Shown one piece after another: positions 41,918 through 50,202 of a stretch of 64,000 nt of DNA. The notes under the pieces were generated by a model. That model searched no databases. It had not been told where the DNA came from and saw only the letters and a program-made list of their open reading frames with translations. Location: assembly GCA_942493325.1 (NCBI GenBank), contig OW818689.1:1612001-1676000 (forward strand), read 5' to 3'. Source of the stretch: JAAFHB01 sp942493325. Its GTDB lineage: Bacteria; Bacteroidota; Bacteroidia; Bacteroidales; Prolixibacteraceae. Made by a program: the position numbers and the translations under genes. Position 1 is the stretch's first letter. Each line of letters opens with the position of its first letter.

Positions 41918-42127
41918 TCTCAAAATAACGAATTTTGCCTTAAGCTTAGCTCATCAATTCTTTGTCAAATAATCAGATTTTTTGTCCTTTAGCCGCCCTC
42001 CTCCCTATGTGCCATTTTTTAATTTTAATTAAAATATTAATAACGATTTTGTTGGTTCTCAGGGATCATACCCGTAGTGATTTCTCTGAAGTGTAGTAAA
42101 AAAGTTAAACTCAAATTACGGGGCAAA
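41918..42127. other. AT-rich gap with a degenerate late-promoter box
   Basis: TGTCCTTT occurs at 41983-41990 but the expected -7 box (42011-42018, GCCATTTT) is poor. The rest is AT-rich without ORF or hairpin of note. It may be a promoter remnant left by insertion of the methylase pair. Confidence 0.35.
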
Positions 42128-42386
42128 GTTATTGATCGCCGCCCGGAAAAGTAAAGGGACTTCCGGGAATAGGTATGACATGTTTTGACAATCCTCCGTC
42201 ACTTCGTGTTTGGTCACTTTCTCTACAGATCACTGAGCGGAGTCGAAGTGAAACTGACATGCACCCTTGACAAGAATCCGCCCGGCTCAAATTGGTTCGC
42301 CCGAAATTTAACATTAACGGCGTGCCAGACAAAGTCCGTCTACTGATGGATGCCAACAAAAATCCGCAAGGCAGCGGTGAAAAATC
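42128..42386 (+). ncRNA. radC RNA motif, copy 2 (leader of radC)
   Basis: Same element as at 35861: GATCGCCGCCCGG start, CCCGGAA/TTCCGGG hairpin, GGTCACTTTC/GAAACTGAC stem with a longer loop that can pair further (CACTTCG/CGAAGTG), CCTTGACAAGAATCCGCCC block, CGGCG closing strand, and CCGC-AAGGCA-GCGG 3' hairpin at 42364-42377 ahead of the radC-like start. The CCGC/GCGG pairing compensates the CTGC/GCAG of copy 1. Confidence 0.8.
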
Positions 42387-42830
42387 ATGATTCCAGATGT
42401 ATTAGCAGAAGTACAGATTTCTTATTCGATGAATGTGAAAGCCAAGGACCGGATGAAGGTAACCAGTTCGAAGGATGCCGCAGATGCATTCAGGCAGATA
42501 TGGCCGACATACGATCACATCGAATTCAGTTATATGCTGATGATGAACCGGCAAAATCAGATCCTAGGATACCATCAGCTCTCTAAAGGGGGAATGACCG
42601 GAACTGTTGTGGATGTGCGATTGATATACCAGGTTGCTTTAAAAGCTTGCGCCACCAGTCTGATTTTGGCACACAATCATCCATCGGGAAATCTTGAAAC
42701 CAGCGATGCGGATAGAAGGGTAACAAAGCAGATTAAACAAGCCGGTGTAATCATGGATATTCCGTTGCTGGATCACCTGATTATGACTACAGATTCGTTC
42801 CTGTCTATGGCTGATGAAGGATTGCTTTAA
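42387..42830 (+). CDS. radC: RadC-like JAB/MPN domain protein
   Basis: 147 aa, the short mobile-element form without the HhH N-terminus. AHNHPSGNLETSDAD (about 94-108) is the JAMM zinc motif and the upstream EFSYMLMMN carries the Glu. QILGYHQLSKGGMTGT matches the family core. It acts on DNA-related processes in mobile elements, possibly to counter host restriction or repair. It is in the cassette with a radC RNA leader and a G/C-run terminator. Confidence 0.85.
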   Translation: MIPDVLAEVQISYSMNVKAKDRMKVTSSKDAADAFRQIWPTYDHIEFSYMLMMNRQNQILGYHQLSKGGMTGTVVDVRLIYQVALKACATSLILAHNHPSGNLETSDADRRVTKQIKQAGVIMDIPLLDHLIMTTDSFLSMADEGLL

Positions 42831-42837
42831 TAAAAAA

Positions 42838-42859
42838 GAAAAGGGGGATCCCCTTTTTT
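42838..42859 (+). terminator. Terminator of the radC cassette
   Basis: AAGGGGGATCCCCTTTTTT hairpin, closely resembling that of the ardC cassette, followed by GTTCG. Confidence 0.85.
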
Positions 42860-43180
42860 GTTCGTAAAAAAAATAGTCACTCCCTTTTTTGAATACCCTG
42901 ATCAAATTCAATTTCTGCTTACTGGAAATCCTTTGTCCAGGCATCGTTTTTCAGCTTGATGGTTTCCCGGGAAGTTCCTGCATGGTGAATGGCCATCAGT
43001 TATGACTTACACTAAATGGCTACATCCGTTAATCGGGTTATTCAGCAAACGAGTAACATCATTGCCATCTCCTTCTCCGGACAACAGACCTTCGCGTTAG
43101 CTTAACCGACATGGTTATCCGGGCAAATTTCCTTTACCTGTTTTTTCTGATAGTCCTCATTGACAGAATTTGTTTTGAAA
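42860..43180. other. 321-bp gap between radC terminator and second leader
   Basis: No ORF with protein-like character and no strong repeat beyond short hairpins. It shows no clear similarity to the corresponding gap at 37765-37970, so the shared block begins near 43181. Confidence 0.35.
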
Positions 43181-43349
43181 TGATCTGCTAAGCAAGTGTA
43201 TCTCTCCGGGTACCACTCCCCTCATTCAAGGATTTTCCCGGCATATTCTCCCTCTCTTTGTTCAGTCCGGTATTCCAGTTCCTCCTTGACTGCCCCTCCA
43301 TGCTGCACTGATTACTTGCATATAATTTTTAAACTAAAATTTTACTATT
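43181..43349 (+). promoter_or_regulatory. Second leader family, copy 2
   Basis: Aligns with 37971-38134: CTAAGCAAG, AAGGATTTTCCCGGCATAT, TCCGGTATTCCAGTTCCTCC, and TATAATTTTTAAACT close to the start. Differences cluster between blocks, as in a folded leader with variable loops. Confidence 0.6.
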
Positions 43350-43664
43350 ATGAAAACTTTCGTGAAAAACTACATTGGAAAAGGAAAACAAGTTGCCGGA
43401 TTGAACATTGCCAAGGTTACCTGCAAACTGGAAGATCTTGTAAAATTTGCCTACGAATACGATGGCATTGAGTATGTCACTTTTGAGGTTGCTAAAATGA
43501 AAACTCCAGACAATTTCGGACGTGACTTCACTGTTTATGTAAGCCAAAAAGAAGAAACTGAGGAGCCGGTAACCAAAAAGCAGGATAAGAAATCTGCCGC
43601 GAAACCAGTAAGCAAACCTAAAAAATCAACTGCCAAAGCTGAAAAGAAAGATTTACCCTTCTAA
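43350..43664 (+). CDS. SSB-tail-like basic protein of cassette B2
   Basis: 104 aa. A compact N-terminal domain (KQVAGLNIAKVTCKLEDLVK, then YVTFEVAKMKTPDNFGRDFT) followed by a long Lys/Ala/Pro linker and the tip KKDLPF, which resembles the SSB C-terminal partner-binding motif. It could recruit replication or repair proteins like an SSB. The SSB-like protein at 10587 has the related ending DDLPF. Function inferred. Confidence 0.55.
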   Translation: MKTFVKNYIGKGKQVAGLNIAKVTCKLEDLVKFAYEYDGIEYVTFEVAKMKTPDNFGRDFTVYVSQKEETEEPVTKKQDKKSAAKPVSKPKKSTAKAEKKDLPF

Positions 43665-43666
43665 TC

Positions 43667-43698
43667 AGAAAAGAGCCTTGTTGATCAGGGCTTTTTTT
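43667..43698 (+). terminator. Terminator of cassette B2
   Basis: AAAAGAGCC..GGGCTTTTTTT hairpin with a T-run; the stem has mismatches. Confidence 0.65.
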
Positions 43699-43798
43699 AT
43701 GGTCGTTAGTCCACTGGATTAAAAAATGTAAACTGATTAAGAAATCACCCGTTGATTATTTCTGAGAAATACCTTGTTACACTCAAATTCCGGAGCAA

Positions 43799-44044
43799 AG
43801 ATATTGATCGCCGCCCGGAAAAGTAAAGGGCCTTCCGGTTACTGCAAGATTGAAACTCCTGGAGCAGCAACCTCGGGCACTTCGTGTTTGGTCACTTTCG
43901 CTACAGGGCACAGAGGGGAGTCGAAGTGAAACTGACATGCACCCTTGACAAGAATCCGCCCGGCTCAATATTGATTGCCCGTAATTTAATTTTAACGGCG
44001 AGCCAGATGCCATTATAAGACCGCAGGGCAGCGGCGTAAAGATT
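43799..44044 (+). ncRNA. radC RNA motif, copy 3
   Basis: Begins with TATTGATCGCCGCCCGGAAAAG, then CCGGAA/TTCCGG, CACTTCG and GGTCACTTTC with GAAACTGAC and CGAAGTG partners, ACATGCACCCTTGACAAGAA, CGGCG closing strand, CCGC-AGGGCA-GCGG hairpin at 44021-44034, start codon 44045. It precedes a protein unrelated to RadC or ArdC, showing that the leader travels between genes. Confidence 0.78.
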
Positions 44045-44434
44045 ATGGGTAAAGTAAATGTTGCAGAGAAGAACACCGTTGCGGTTGTTGAAGTTGCTGA
44101 AGTTAAAACTGTAGAAGCTGTTGCAGCTCCGGTGATGACCATTGTGAAGAATGAGGCAGAAGAGCCACGCAAGCTGAGTCTGGATGAGAAAATCCAAAGA
44201 GTTGAAGATTTGACACTGTTAATCGACCGGTGGCGCACGCTGAATGAATCACGTCGCAAGTTGCAAACCTTCCAGATCGGGGCTGATTCGCTTAGTTCAG
44301 TGATTCTGCTGAAGGATGCTGCGGGGAATGAGTTCAAAACCTCCAATTCTTCAGTGATCACCTCTGTAATTGATGAGATGAAACGCACACTCGATGTGAA
44401 AGTTCGCGAGTGTGAAGAGCAGATCAATCTTTAA
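44045..44434 (+). CDS. Val/Ala-rich start, helical protein behind radC RNA
   Basis: 129 aa. After a Val/Ala/Glu-rich first 35 residues, the rest is helical (SLDEKIQRVEDLTLLIDRWR, SVIDEMKRTLDVKV-like). It lies between a radC RNA leader and a terminator, hence in the same regulon as ardC and radC. No enzyme motif. A DNA-binding or antirestriction accessory is possible. Confidence 0.5.
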   Translation: MGKVNVAEKNTVAVVEVAEVKTVEAVAAPVMTIVKNEAEEPRKLSLDEKIQRVEDLTLLIDRWRTLNESRRKLQTFQIGADSLSSVILLKDAAGNEFKTSNSSVITSVIDEMKRTLDVKVRECEEQINL

Positions 44435-44439
44435 AGAAA

Positions 44440-44462
44440 GGGGAGCGTTGCTCCCTTTTTTT
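44440..44462 (+). terminator. Terminator of cassette A3
   Basis: GGGGAGC GTT GCTCCC hairpin followed by seven T. Confidence 0.85.
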
Positions 44463-44589
44463 GGTCGTGGCGGAGAAAGATAAAACATGTTGTACAACAG
44501 CAAAAAAGCAAATAACGCCATGTTAAACAAAATATAAAATTTTTACATTTACGAAATTGTATTTGCAGCTTAAAAACTAATCATGTAGC

Positions 44590-45078
44590 ATGGAAATTAT
44601 GGACACAATAAAATCTGATGAATTTGTTATTTTAAGACTTCCCCCGGTAAATGAAAATAAGACATTTATTTTCCTGACTTTTAGCGTTACTCAATACATC
44701 TTTTATGATGACAGATTTTATACAAAACAATTAAAGGACATTCATCCAGACAAATTCAATAAGGACAACTACAATCAATTTCGGGAAAAATGTTTAGAGA
44801 TTGAAAGAAAAGAAATTTCGTTTACAATAAATGAATATTTCTTTTTGGCAAAAGTTATTGACTTTGTTTCAAAATGTTTCATCGGCGACCCCAATATAAA
44901 ATTAAAACAAGTAATGACAGAGGACTTTCGAAGCATGAATGACTTTAATTACAACTCAACGAAAGATTTATATTTAGCAATATCAACGAAATTCTTTAAT
45001 GGTTTCAAGGATAATTGCAAAAATAATAAATTGCTTTCAAAGTTGGAAAAGGAATTAGATTGGGGAACTGACATATAA
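44590..45078 (+). CDS. Hypothetical moron protein
   Basis: 162 aa, AT-rich codons unlike neighbours. Contains FIFLTFSVTQYIFYDDRFY and helical KCFIGDPNIKLKQVM. No recognised domain. It lies 46 bp before the MerR-HEPN-like gene, so the two may form a unit. Composition suggests transfer from a host or other element. Confidence 0.5.
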   Translation: MEIMDTIKSDEFVILRLPPVNENKTFIFLTFSVTQYIFYDDRFYTKQLKDIHPDKFNKDNYNQFREKCLEIERKEISFTINEYFFLAKVIDFVSKCFIGDPNIKLKQVMTEDFRSMNDFNYNSTKDLYLAISTKFFNGFKDNCKNNKLLSKLEKELDWGTDI

Positions 45079-45124
45079 TGTTTCAGAATATATTAGGAAA
45101 CATTTGAGAATTAATAATATATAT

Positions 45125-45889
45125 ATGCCAAATTATTCATTAAAATATAGAGTGTCAGAAGTTGCTCAAATTCTTAATGTAGATAGGGATCTCATTAAAA
45201 AGTGGACTTTTCATTTTAGTGAATATTTAAATCCTAATGCTATGCCAGACAAGGGAACCCAGAAAGAATATTTAATCGATGATTTAAGCATATTGAGTTA
45301 TGTGAGATACCATTGGGAAGAGGAACCTGACATAGAATCAATAAAGATTGGATTAAATAACGAATGTCATTTAGAGGCCCCTTTCAATGAAGTTGGGAAA
45401 GAAGTAATTCCAATATTTAGGGAATTATCTGAAAATGAGAGATTGGATAATATATTTGTTGCAGGAGGAATTTTGGGTGGCGCACTAAAACTTGAACTTG
45501 CGGATTCATATAAGAATGCAGGTGATTTATTGATAGATACCCTAATAAATCAAAATTACAATTGGTGCGCATTTTTCCCAATAATATTCACATATCGTCA
45601 TTCTTTGGAGCTATATTTTAAAGCAATTTTAAAAGAAGAAAATATTACTCACGATTTGACAATACTATTTGGAAAATTTAATCAGATTTTAGAAAACAAT
45701 TTTAAATCCCCAGCTCCAAAATGGTTCGAAAATATGATTAAATCATTTAATGAATTTGACCCGGGAAGTACTGCTTTTAGATATGGAAATTTGGATTGGA
45801 AAGATGAAATGGTAATAGACCTAAATCACATAAGAGAAATAATGCAATGGTCTTCTGAGTCTTTCCATAGAATTTATAATGAATTATAA
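45125..45889 (+). CDS. MerR-type HTH plus HEPN-like domain protein
   Basis: 254 aa from ATG 45125. The N-terminal 65 residues match a MerR-like HTH (YRVSEVAQILNVDRDLIKKW and ILSYVRYHW). The C-terminal half has TYRHSLELYFKAILKEENI and FDPGSTAFRYG, a pattern found in HEPN-like toxin or abortive proteins (Arg/His on the active helix). A self-regulated toxin or defence gene is plausible. Codon use is AT-rich. The paired gene at 44590 could be its partner or antitoxin. Confidence 0.5.
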   Translation: MPNYSLKYRVSEVAQILNVDRDLIKKWTFHFSEYLNPNAMPDKGTQKEYLIDDLSILSYVRYHWEEEPDIESIKIGLNNECHLEAPFNEVGKEVIPIFRELSENERLDNIFVAGGILGGALKLELADSYKNAGDLLIDTLINQNYNWCAFFPIIFTYRHSLELYFKAILKEENITHDLTILFGKFNQILENNFKSPAPKWFENMIKSFNEFDPGSTAFRYGNLDWKDEMVIDLNHIREIMQWSSESFHRIYNEL

Positions 45890-46069
45890 ATTAATAAGAT
45901 AAAAATCCAACTAGTAACTTGCCTAACCCTTGGGCGAGGATTGAAGAGATTTGGATTTGATTATGGCTTTACTTGATTGAACTTGCAGGTAGAAAAGGAT
46001 TGAAATAATCATCCTTTCGCAACCATGCACAGAGTTAAGTCTCGAGTCGGATCAACATATATTGCATAA

Positions 46070-46100
46070 CAAGCCCGGCCATCCCCCGGGCTATTTTTTT
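46070..46100 (+). terminator. Terminator at the end of the accessory island
   Basis: AAGCCCGG..CCGGGCT hairpin followed by a T-run whose last T is also the first base of the next late promoter box. Confidence 0.8.
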
Positions 46101-46135
46101 GTCCTTTCCATCCCCTATTCTACCGGATATCTTTG
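46100..46135 (+). promoter_or_regulatory. Phage late promoter of the portal operon
   Basis: TGTCCTTT at 46100-46107, 20 bp, TATCTTTG at 46128-46135, a perfect TAnnTTTG. Together with the abutting terminator it isolates the accessory island from the portal-tail operon. Confidence 0.8.
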
Positions 46136-46163
46136 GTCTGTAATCATTGATCATTCGTGTAAT

Positions 46164-46448
46164 ATGCAGCAAATACAATCCATCCGACGCAACCTGGCTC
46201 TCAAAGAGTACGAGATTAAAGAGACCCCGAACGGAAAGCAGGTCACCTTCTCCATCAAATTTGTGACGAAGAAAGGTGAACTCATCTTTATCCCGCGTGC
46301 TGTAGCTGCCGGACTCCGGTTCAGTATGAAAGAAAACCGGATGCGCGGTGTACTTGCCGTTGACAGTAACAACGATGCGAATGGCCATGTAACCCCTGTA
46401 CACATTGACGGAATCATTGAGTGGAACGGTAAAAAAGTTAAAATGTAA
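46164..46448 (+). CDS. Small structural-operon protein
   Basis: 94 aa from ATG 46164; a longer upstream frame would run through the terminator and promoter and is rejected. RRNLALKEYEIKETPNGKQV then TFSIKFVTKKGELIFIP is beta-rich. It precedes portal by 5 bp. Likely a head/connector accessory or assembly protein. Confidence 0.55.
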   Translation: MQQIQSIRRNLALKEYEIKETPNGKQVTFSIKFVTKKGELIFIPRAVAAGLRFSMKENRMRGVLAVDSNNDANGHVTPVHIDGIIEWNGKKVKM

Positions 46449-46453
46449 TTCAT

Positions 46454-47812
46454 ATGTCAGAAATACTATTCAGCAAAGAGGGTGTTCCGTTAATCGCATA
46501 CGGGAAAAGCTACCAGGCAAATACCACCGGTGTTCCTGCCGATAAACCCAAGAATACTTCACAGCCGAAAAACCCTTTGGAAGATTACCTGAATGTCGGT
46601 GACATAAAGGTTTCGTCATGGGGTACGGCCAACGACTTCCCGACAAAAGCCGATGCAATTATTAATAGCGTTGGGGTGTTGAATACCGGGTTGAAGTTTA
46701 CCCGCAACTTCACAATCGGGCAGGGAATATTCCCTTGCAAGGTGGCCGATTACGATGAAAAGAGCAATGAGATCCTCGAACGCGTAAAAGATAAAACGCT
46801 GATTGCTTTTGCCAACTCCCGACTGGTACGCCGGTACATGGCCAAAGCATTGCGCGATTACCTGAAGTTTGGCTGTGCCTTCGTGCAAATCATCATGAAT
46901 GCCGATGGGAGCCAGATTGTAGGAATCAACTCTATCAACGCCAAATACTGTCGGTTAAGCTTTGCCAATCAGAACGGGGTGGTTGAAAAATGTTTGATCT
47001 CCGGAAAATGGCCCGATACTCCTTCGATTGAAGATTGCCTGGTACTGGATGTGCTCGACGAGTACGATCCTTTTGCCGATCTGCAACGTCGCCGGTGGGG
47101 GAATAAAACAGCCGGCAAATCATTTATCTATGTGATCCGCGACAGCTGGGGAAATGGCGAATACTACAGCTCTCCTATCTGGTGGGCAGCTTACCTTGCG
47201 GGATGGGTTGACATTGCAAAAACAGTTCCTGCATTTTTGAAAAAAGCGTATTCCAACCAAATCACATGGAAATGGCACATCCAGATCCCTTACGCGTTCT
47301 GGGATAAACAATTTCCAAAAACTGATTATCCCGAAATCGAATTACGGAAGCAAGCCATCGAAAACTACATGGACAGCATCGAGGCGAACCTGTGTGGAAC
47401 CGAAGGAGCCGATAAACCAATCTTTACCTTCTTCGAAATCAATCCGCAAAACGGACGTGCCGAGGAACAATGGATTATCAAACCATTGGAGAATAAACTT
47501 AGCAACGATCAGAACCTGGTCACCAGCGCTGCAGCCAATTCAGAAATCATGTTTTCGATCATGGTCAATCCCAATGTGCTTGGTGCAGGTATGCCGGGAG
47601 GAACGTATGCCGGGAACCAGGGAGGCAGCAATATCCGGGAGGCATACCTGGTGAACATCGCCAACTGCTGGCTCGATCGTCAGGACCTTATGGATCCGCT
47701 CGAACTATTGACCCGCTACAATGGTGCCGATGAAGATCTGGAATGGAGATTCCGCAATACAGTTCTTACCACATTGGATACCGGAGCAGGTACTACAAAA
47801 ACCCAATCATAG
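46454..47812 (+). CDS. Portal protein
   Basis: 452 aa. Size, position and features such as ARKYRLSF-like (INAKYCRLSFANQNG), a long helical crown region (NSEIMFSIMVNPNVLG) and TLAGNQGG-like tail fit the portal of Bacteroidetes siphophages. It forms the dodecamer through which DNA enters and leaves the head. The assignment is by context and length, because portals diverge strongly. Confidence 0.65.
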   Translation: MSEILFSKEGVPLIAYGKSYQANTTGVPADKPKNTSQPKNPLEDYLNVGDIKVSSWGTANDFPTKADAIINSVGVLNTGLKFTRNFTIGQGIFPCKVADYDEKSNEILERVKDKTLIAFANSRLVRRYMAKALRDYLKFGCAFVQIIMNADGSQIVGINSINAKYCRLSFANQNGVVEKCLISGKWPDTPSIEDCLVLDVLDEYDPFADLQRRRWGNKTAGKSFIYVIRDSWGNGEYYSSPIWWAAYLAGWVDIAKTVPAFLKKAYSNQITWKWHIQIPYAFWDKQFPKTDYPEIELRKQAIENYMDSIEANLCGTEGADKPIFTFFEINPQNGRAEEQWIIKPLENKLSNDQNLVTSAAANSEIMFSIMVNPNVLGAGMPGGTYAGNQGGSNIREAYLVNIANCWLDRQDLMDPLELLTRYNGADEDLEWRFRNTVLTTLDTGAGTTKTQS

Positions 47813-47845
47813 ATCATTCGTGTAATTCGTAAAAATTCGTGTAAT

Positions 47846-48844
47846 ATGTTGTTCTCAAAAGAAAAAAACCCAAAAATGGAGGAGATAAAGAAATTTATCT
47901 CAATCAGTAAGGCCAGCGATTTTGATTCCCTGGCTCCTCATATTCAGAATTCAGAACGCGATTACCTGGTACCGGTTATCGGACAGGACATGTATGATGA
48001 ATTGGTTGAGTTTTACGAAGCGGAATTACCCACAGTACTTACTGAAATTCAGGAAAAGACGGCCCATTTGCTCAATCTCGCGCAAGCTGCAGTTATCCAT
48101 CTGGCCTATTGGATTGGATTTGATTTGCTGAACGCTTCAGTTTCCGATATGGGATTCAAACGTGTGGAATCGGAAAACACTAAGTCGTTGTATAAGTACC
48201 AGGAAGAAAACCTTAAAACTTATTTCCGGGTAAACGGGTTTAACGGGATGGATACTGTTCTCCAATACCTGGAGAATAACCTAACCAGTTTTGCCGAATT
48301 TGCCCTATCCCCGGCATGTACATTATTTAAAACTGCTTTTATTCCGAAAACGGAAATCTTCGATAACATCGTTTTCATCAATAAAAGCCGGTTGACATTC
48401 CTGAGAATGAAGCCACACATGCAACTGGTTGAAGATACCGAGATTGCAACCATACTGGGTCCGGTGGCTTTTGCCTATGTGAAGGATGAAATGGCTAAAT
48501 CAACCCCAGCCCCAAAAGTAACGGCATTGCTCTCGTATATCCGGAAACCAATCGCCTTCCTTGCATCAGCCTTGCTGATGGAGGAGAGCGGTGCTGATCT
48601 TACCGATAACGGATTGTATTTTTCGCAGACAATTGCCGGTTATAATAATGATACCGAACGTAAACCTTCATCTGCCGATCGTATCGCTATCCTGGTGATG
48701 CGAAATCGTTCGTTTGGGAATGTGTTTCTCGATCAGCTTAGGACTTACCTCGCTGCGCATGCTGCCGAATGGGCCGATGTAACACCATCAACCGGCCGGG
48801 TGCTCCGGAGAAATAACAACGACAAAAAAACATTCTGGTCTTAA
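47846..48844 (+). CDS. Head-tail connector protein (probable)
   Basis: 332 aa, mainly helical with a mid region of repeated helices (ASDFDSLAPHIQNSERDYLV, LNLAQAAVIHLAYWIGFDLL). It directly follows portal. The length is large for a simple adaptor. An interior or connector protein is inferred from position. Its 5' gap contains short ATTCGTGTAAT repeats. Confidence 0.5.
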   Translation: MLFSKEKNPKMEEIKKFISISKASDFDSLAPHIQNSERDYLVPVIGQDMYDELVEFYEAELPTVLTEIQEKTAHLLNLAQAAVIHLAYWIGFDLLNASVSDMGFKRVESENTKSLYKYQEENLKTYFRVNGFNGMDTVLQYLENNLTSFAEFALSPACTLFKTAFIPKTEIFDNIVFINKSRLTFLRMKPHMQLVEDTEIATILGPVAFAYVKDEMAKSTPAPKVTALLSYIRKPIAFLASALLMEESGADLTDNGLYFSQTIAGYNNDTERKPSSADRIAILVMRNRSFGNVFLDQLRTYLAAHAAEWADVTPSTGRVLRRNNNDKKTFWS

Positions 48845-48887
48845 TCAATTCGTGTAATTCGTTAAAAATCCGTGTAATCTTTTTCAC

Positions 48888-49637
48888 ATGATGGATATTT
48901 CAATCACCTATCCCTTCCTGATCTTCAAACGGAAAGCATCCGGGAAAGCGCCAACGAGCTGGGAAGAACTGACCGAGCGGCAGTTTATTGCCATATCTCG
49001 CACGATTCACGGTTCAGCGCCTGACTTCCGTTTTCTCTCTGTACTAACCGGCATCGATCAAAGCCTGTTAAAAAAACTTCATCCTTTCGATCTGTTAAAA
49101 CTGACTGAAGGTATTGAGTTTGTAGGCAAGGCAGGGAACAGTCATTTTGAATTTATCATCAGGGAGATTGCCGGGACCGATTTTGTTTGTCCAAAACCAA
49201 AGCTTGGCGCGATGACCTTCGGACAGTTCATCTTTGCCGATGCGTACTACAACGACTGGATGGCAACAAAAAACGAAACAGCGCTCACGAACTTCGTCGC
49301 TTCGATTTACCTCTTAACCGGCGAAAAATTCGACAGCGAAACTATTCCGGAAAGAGTTTGGACCATCATAAATCTTGATATTGATATCCGCAAAGCCATC
49401 GCTTTTAATTACGGATTAATCCTGGTATGGCTGCAAAAATGTTACCCATTAATATTTCAGGAATCGTCCGGTGATGGTATTGCCCAAAAACCGCAATCAC
49501 AATCAGGATGGTTAAAATTATTTGATTCCCTGGTGGGCGAAGATCTGATCAACCGCGATCGTTATGCCGATCTTCCGGTTCATACCGTATTCCGTCACCT
49601 CACCACCAAATACAAAGACAATGCCCGCAAGGGATAA
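48888..49637 (+). CDS. Structural-operon protein
   Basis: 249 aa. Helical, with WEELTERQFIAISRTIHG and a mid region TGEKFDSETIPERVWTIINL. No motif. The order portal - connector - this gene - neck - tail completion suggests a head or tail assembly factor. Confidence 0.45.
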   Translation: MMDISITYPFLIFKRKASGKAPTSWEELTERQFIAISRTIHGSAPDFRFLSVLTGIDQSLLKKLHPFDLLKLTEGIEFVGKAGNSHFEFIIREIAGTDFVCPKPKLGAMTFGQFIFADAYYNDWMATKNETALTNFVASIYLLTGEKFDSETIPERVWTIINLDIDIRKAIAFNYGLILVWLQKCYPLIFQESSGDGIAQKPQSQSGWLKLFDSLVGEDLINRDRYADLPVHTVFRHLTTKYKDNARKG

Positions 49638-49677
49638 TTCGTGTAATCCGTTCTAATCCGTGTAATCCTTTTAACCC

Positions 49678-50193
49678 ATGAATACAAAATTCTCCGACCT
49701 GATCCAGTACTTCAAAACCCTCGCAACCCAACACGTTGCCATAGGGCACAGCGCTAACGAGAAACATTTCTACAGGTTCGAACTCGACGAGATACTTACC
49801 AATATAAGGGACGTAAACTATCCAGCATTGATACTCGAAGGATATCGTTTTTCGCTGAACGACAAAAAGAGTGATAATGTGATGAAGGAAAGAACCGGGG
49901 CGTTTGTGCTGATCGATCATTTGCATGATGGATTCGATTTTGACGAGATGCACGAATTATGGGACCGATTGGAAACCATTTGCGATGATCTTATTACCCG
50001 AATTAAGTCAGACAAACGGAATCCTGCAGCAGTGGCCGTGCGTGATTTCGATCTGGGCAGCGTCCAGGTTGCGCTGATCGCGAACGAAATGGCGCATAAT
50101 TATGGCATCCGGTGTACTTTTACAATTACATCGTTGTTTACCACCGACGTCAATCCTGCTAAATGGGATTTGGAAGTCGAAATTCCTGAATAA
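49678..50193 (+). CDS. Neck or head-closure protein (probable)
   Basis: 171 aa with mixed alpha/beta (YFKTLATQHVAIGHSANEKH, ALIANEMAHNYGIRCTFTI). Its size and place between connector and tail completion genes fit gp6/gp16-like head-closure or tail terminator proteins. Family not verified. Confidence 0.45.
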   Translation: MNTKFSDLIQYFKTLATQHVAIGHSANEKHFYRFELDEILTNIRDVNYPALILEGYRFSLNDKKSDNVMKERTGAFVLIDHLHDGFDFDEMHELWDRLETICDDLITRIKSDKRNPAAVAVRDFDLGSVQVALIANEMAHNYGIRCTFTITSLFTTDVNPAKWDLEVEIPE

Positions 50194-50202
50194 TCGTATA
50201 TC

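Noticed and set aside
41983..42018. Additional late promoter
   Set aside because: TGTCCTTT is present but the -7 position reads GCCATTTT; treated as a remnant.
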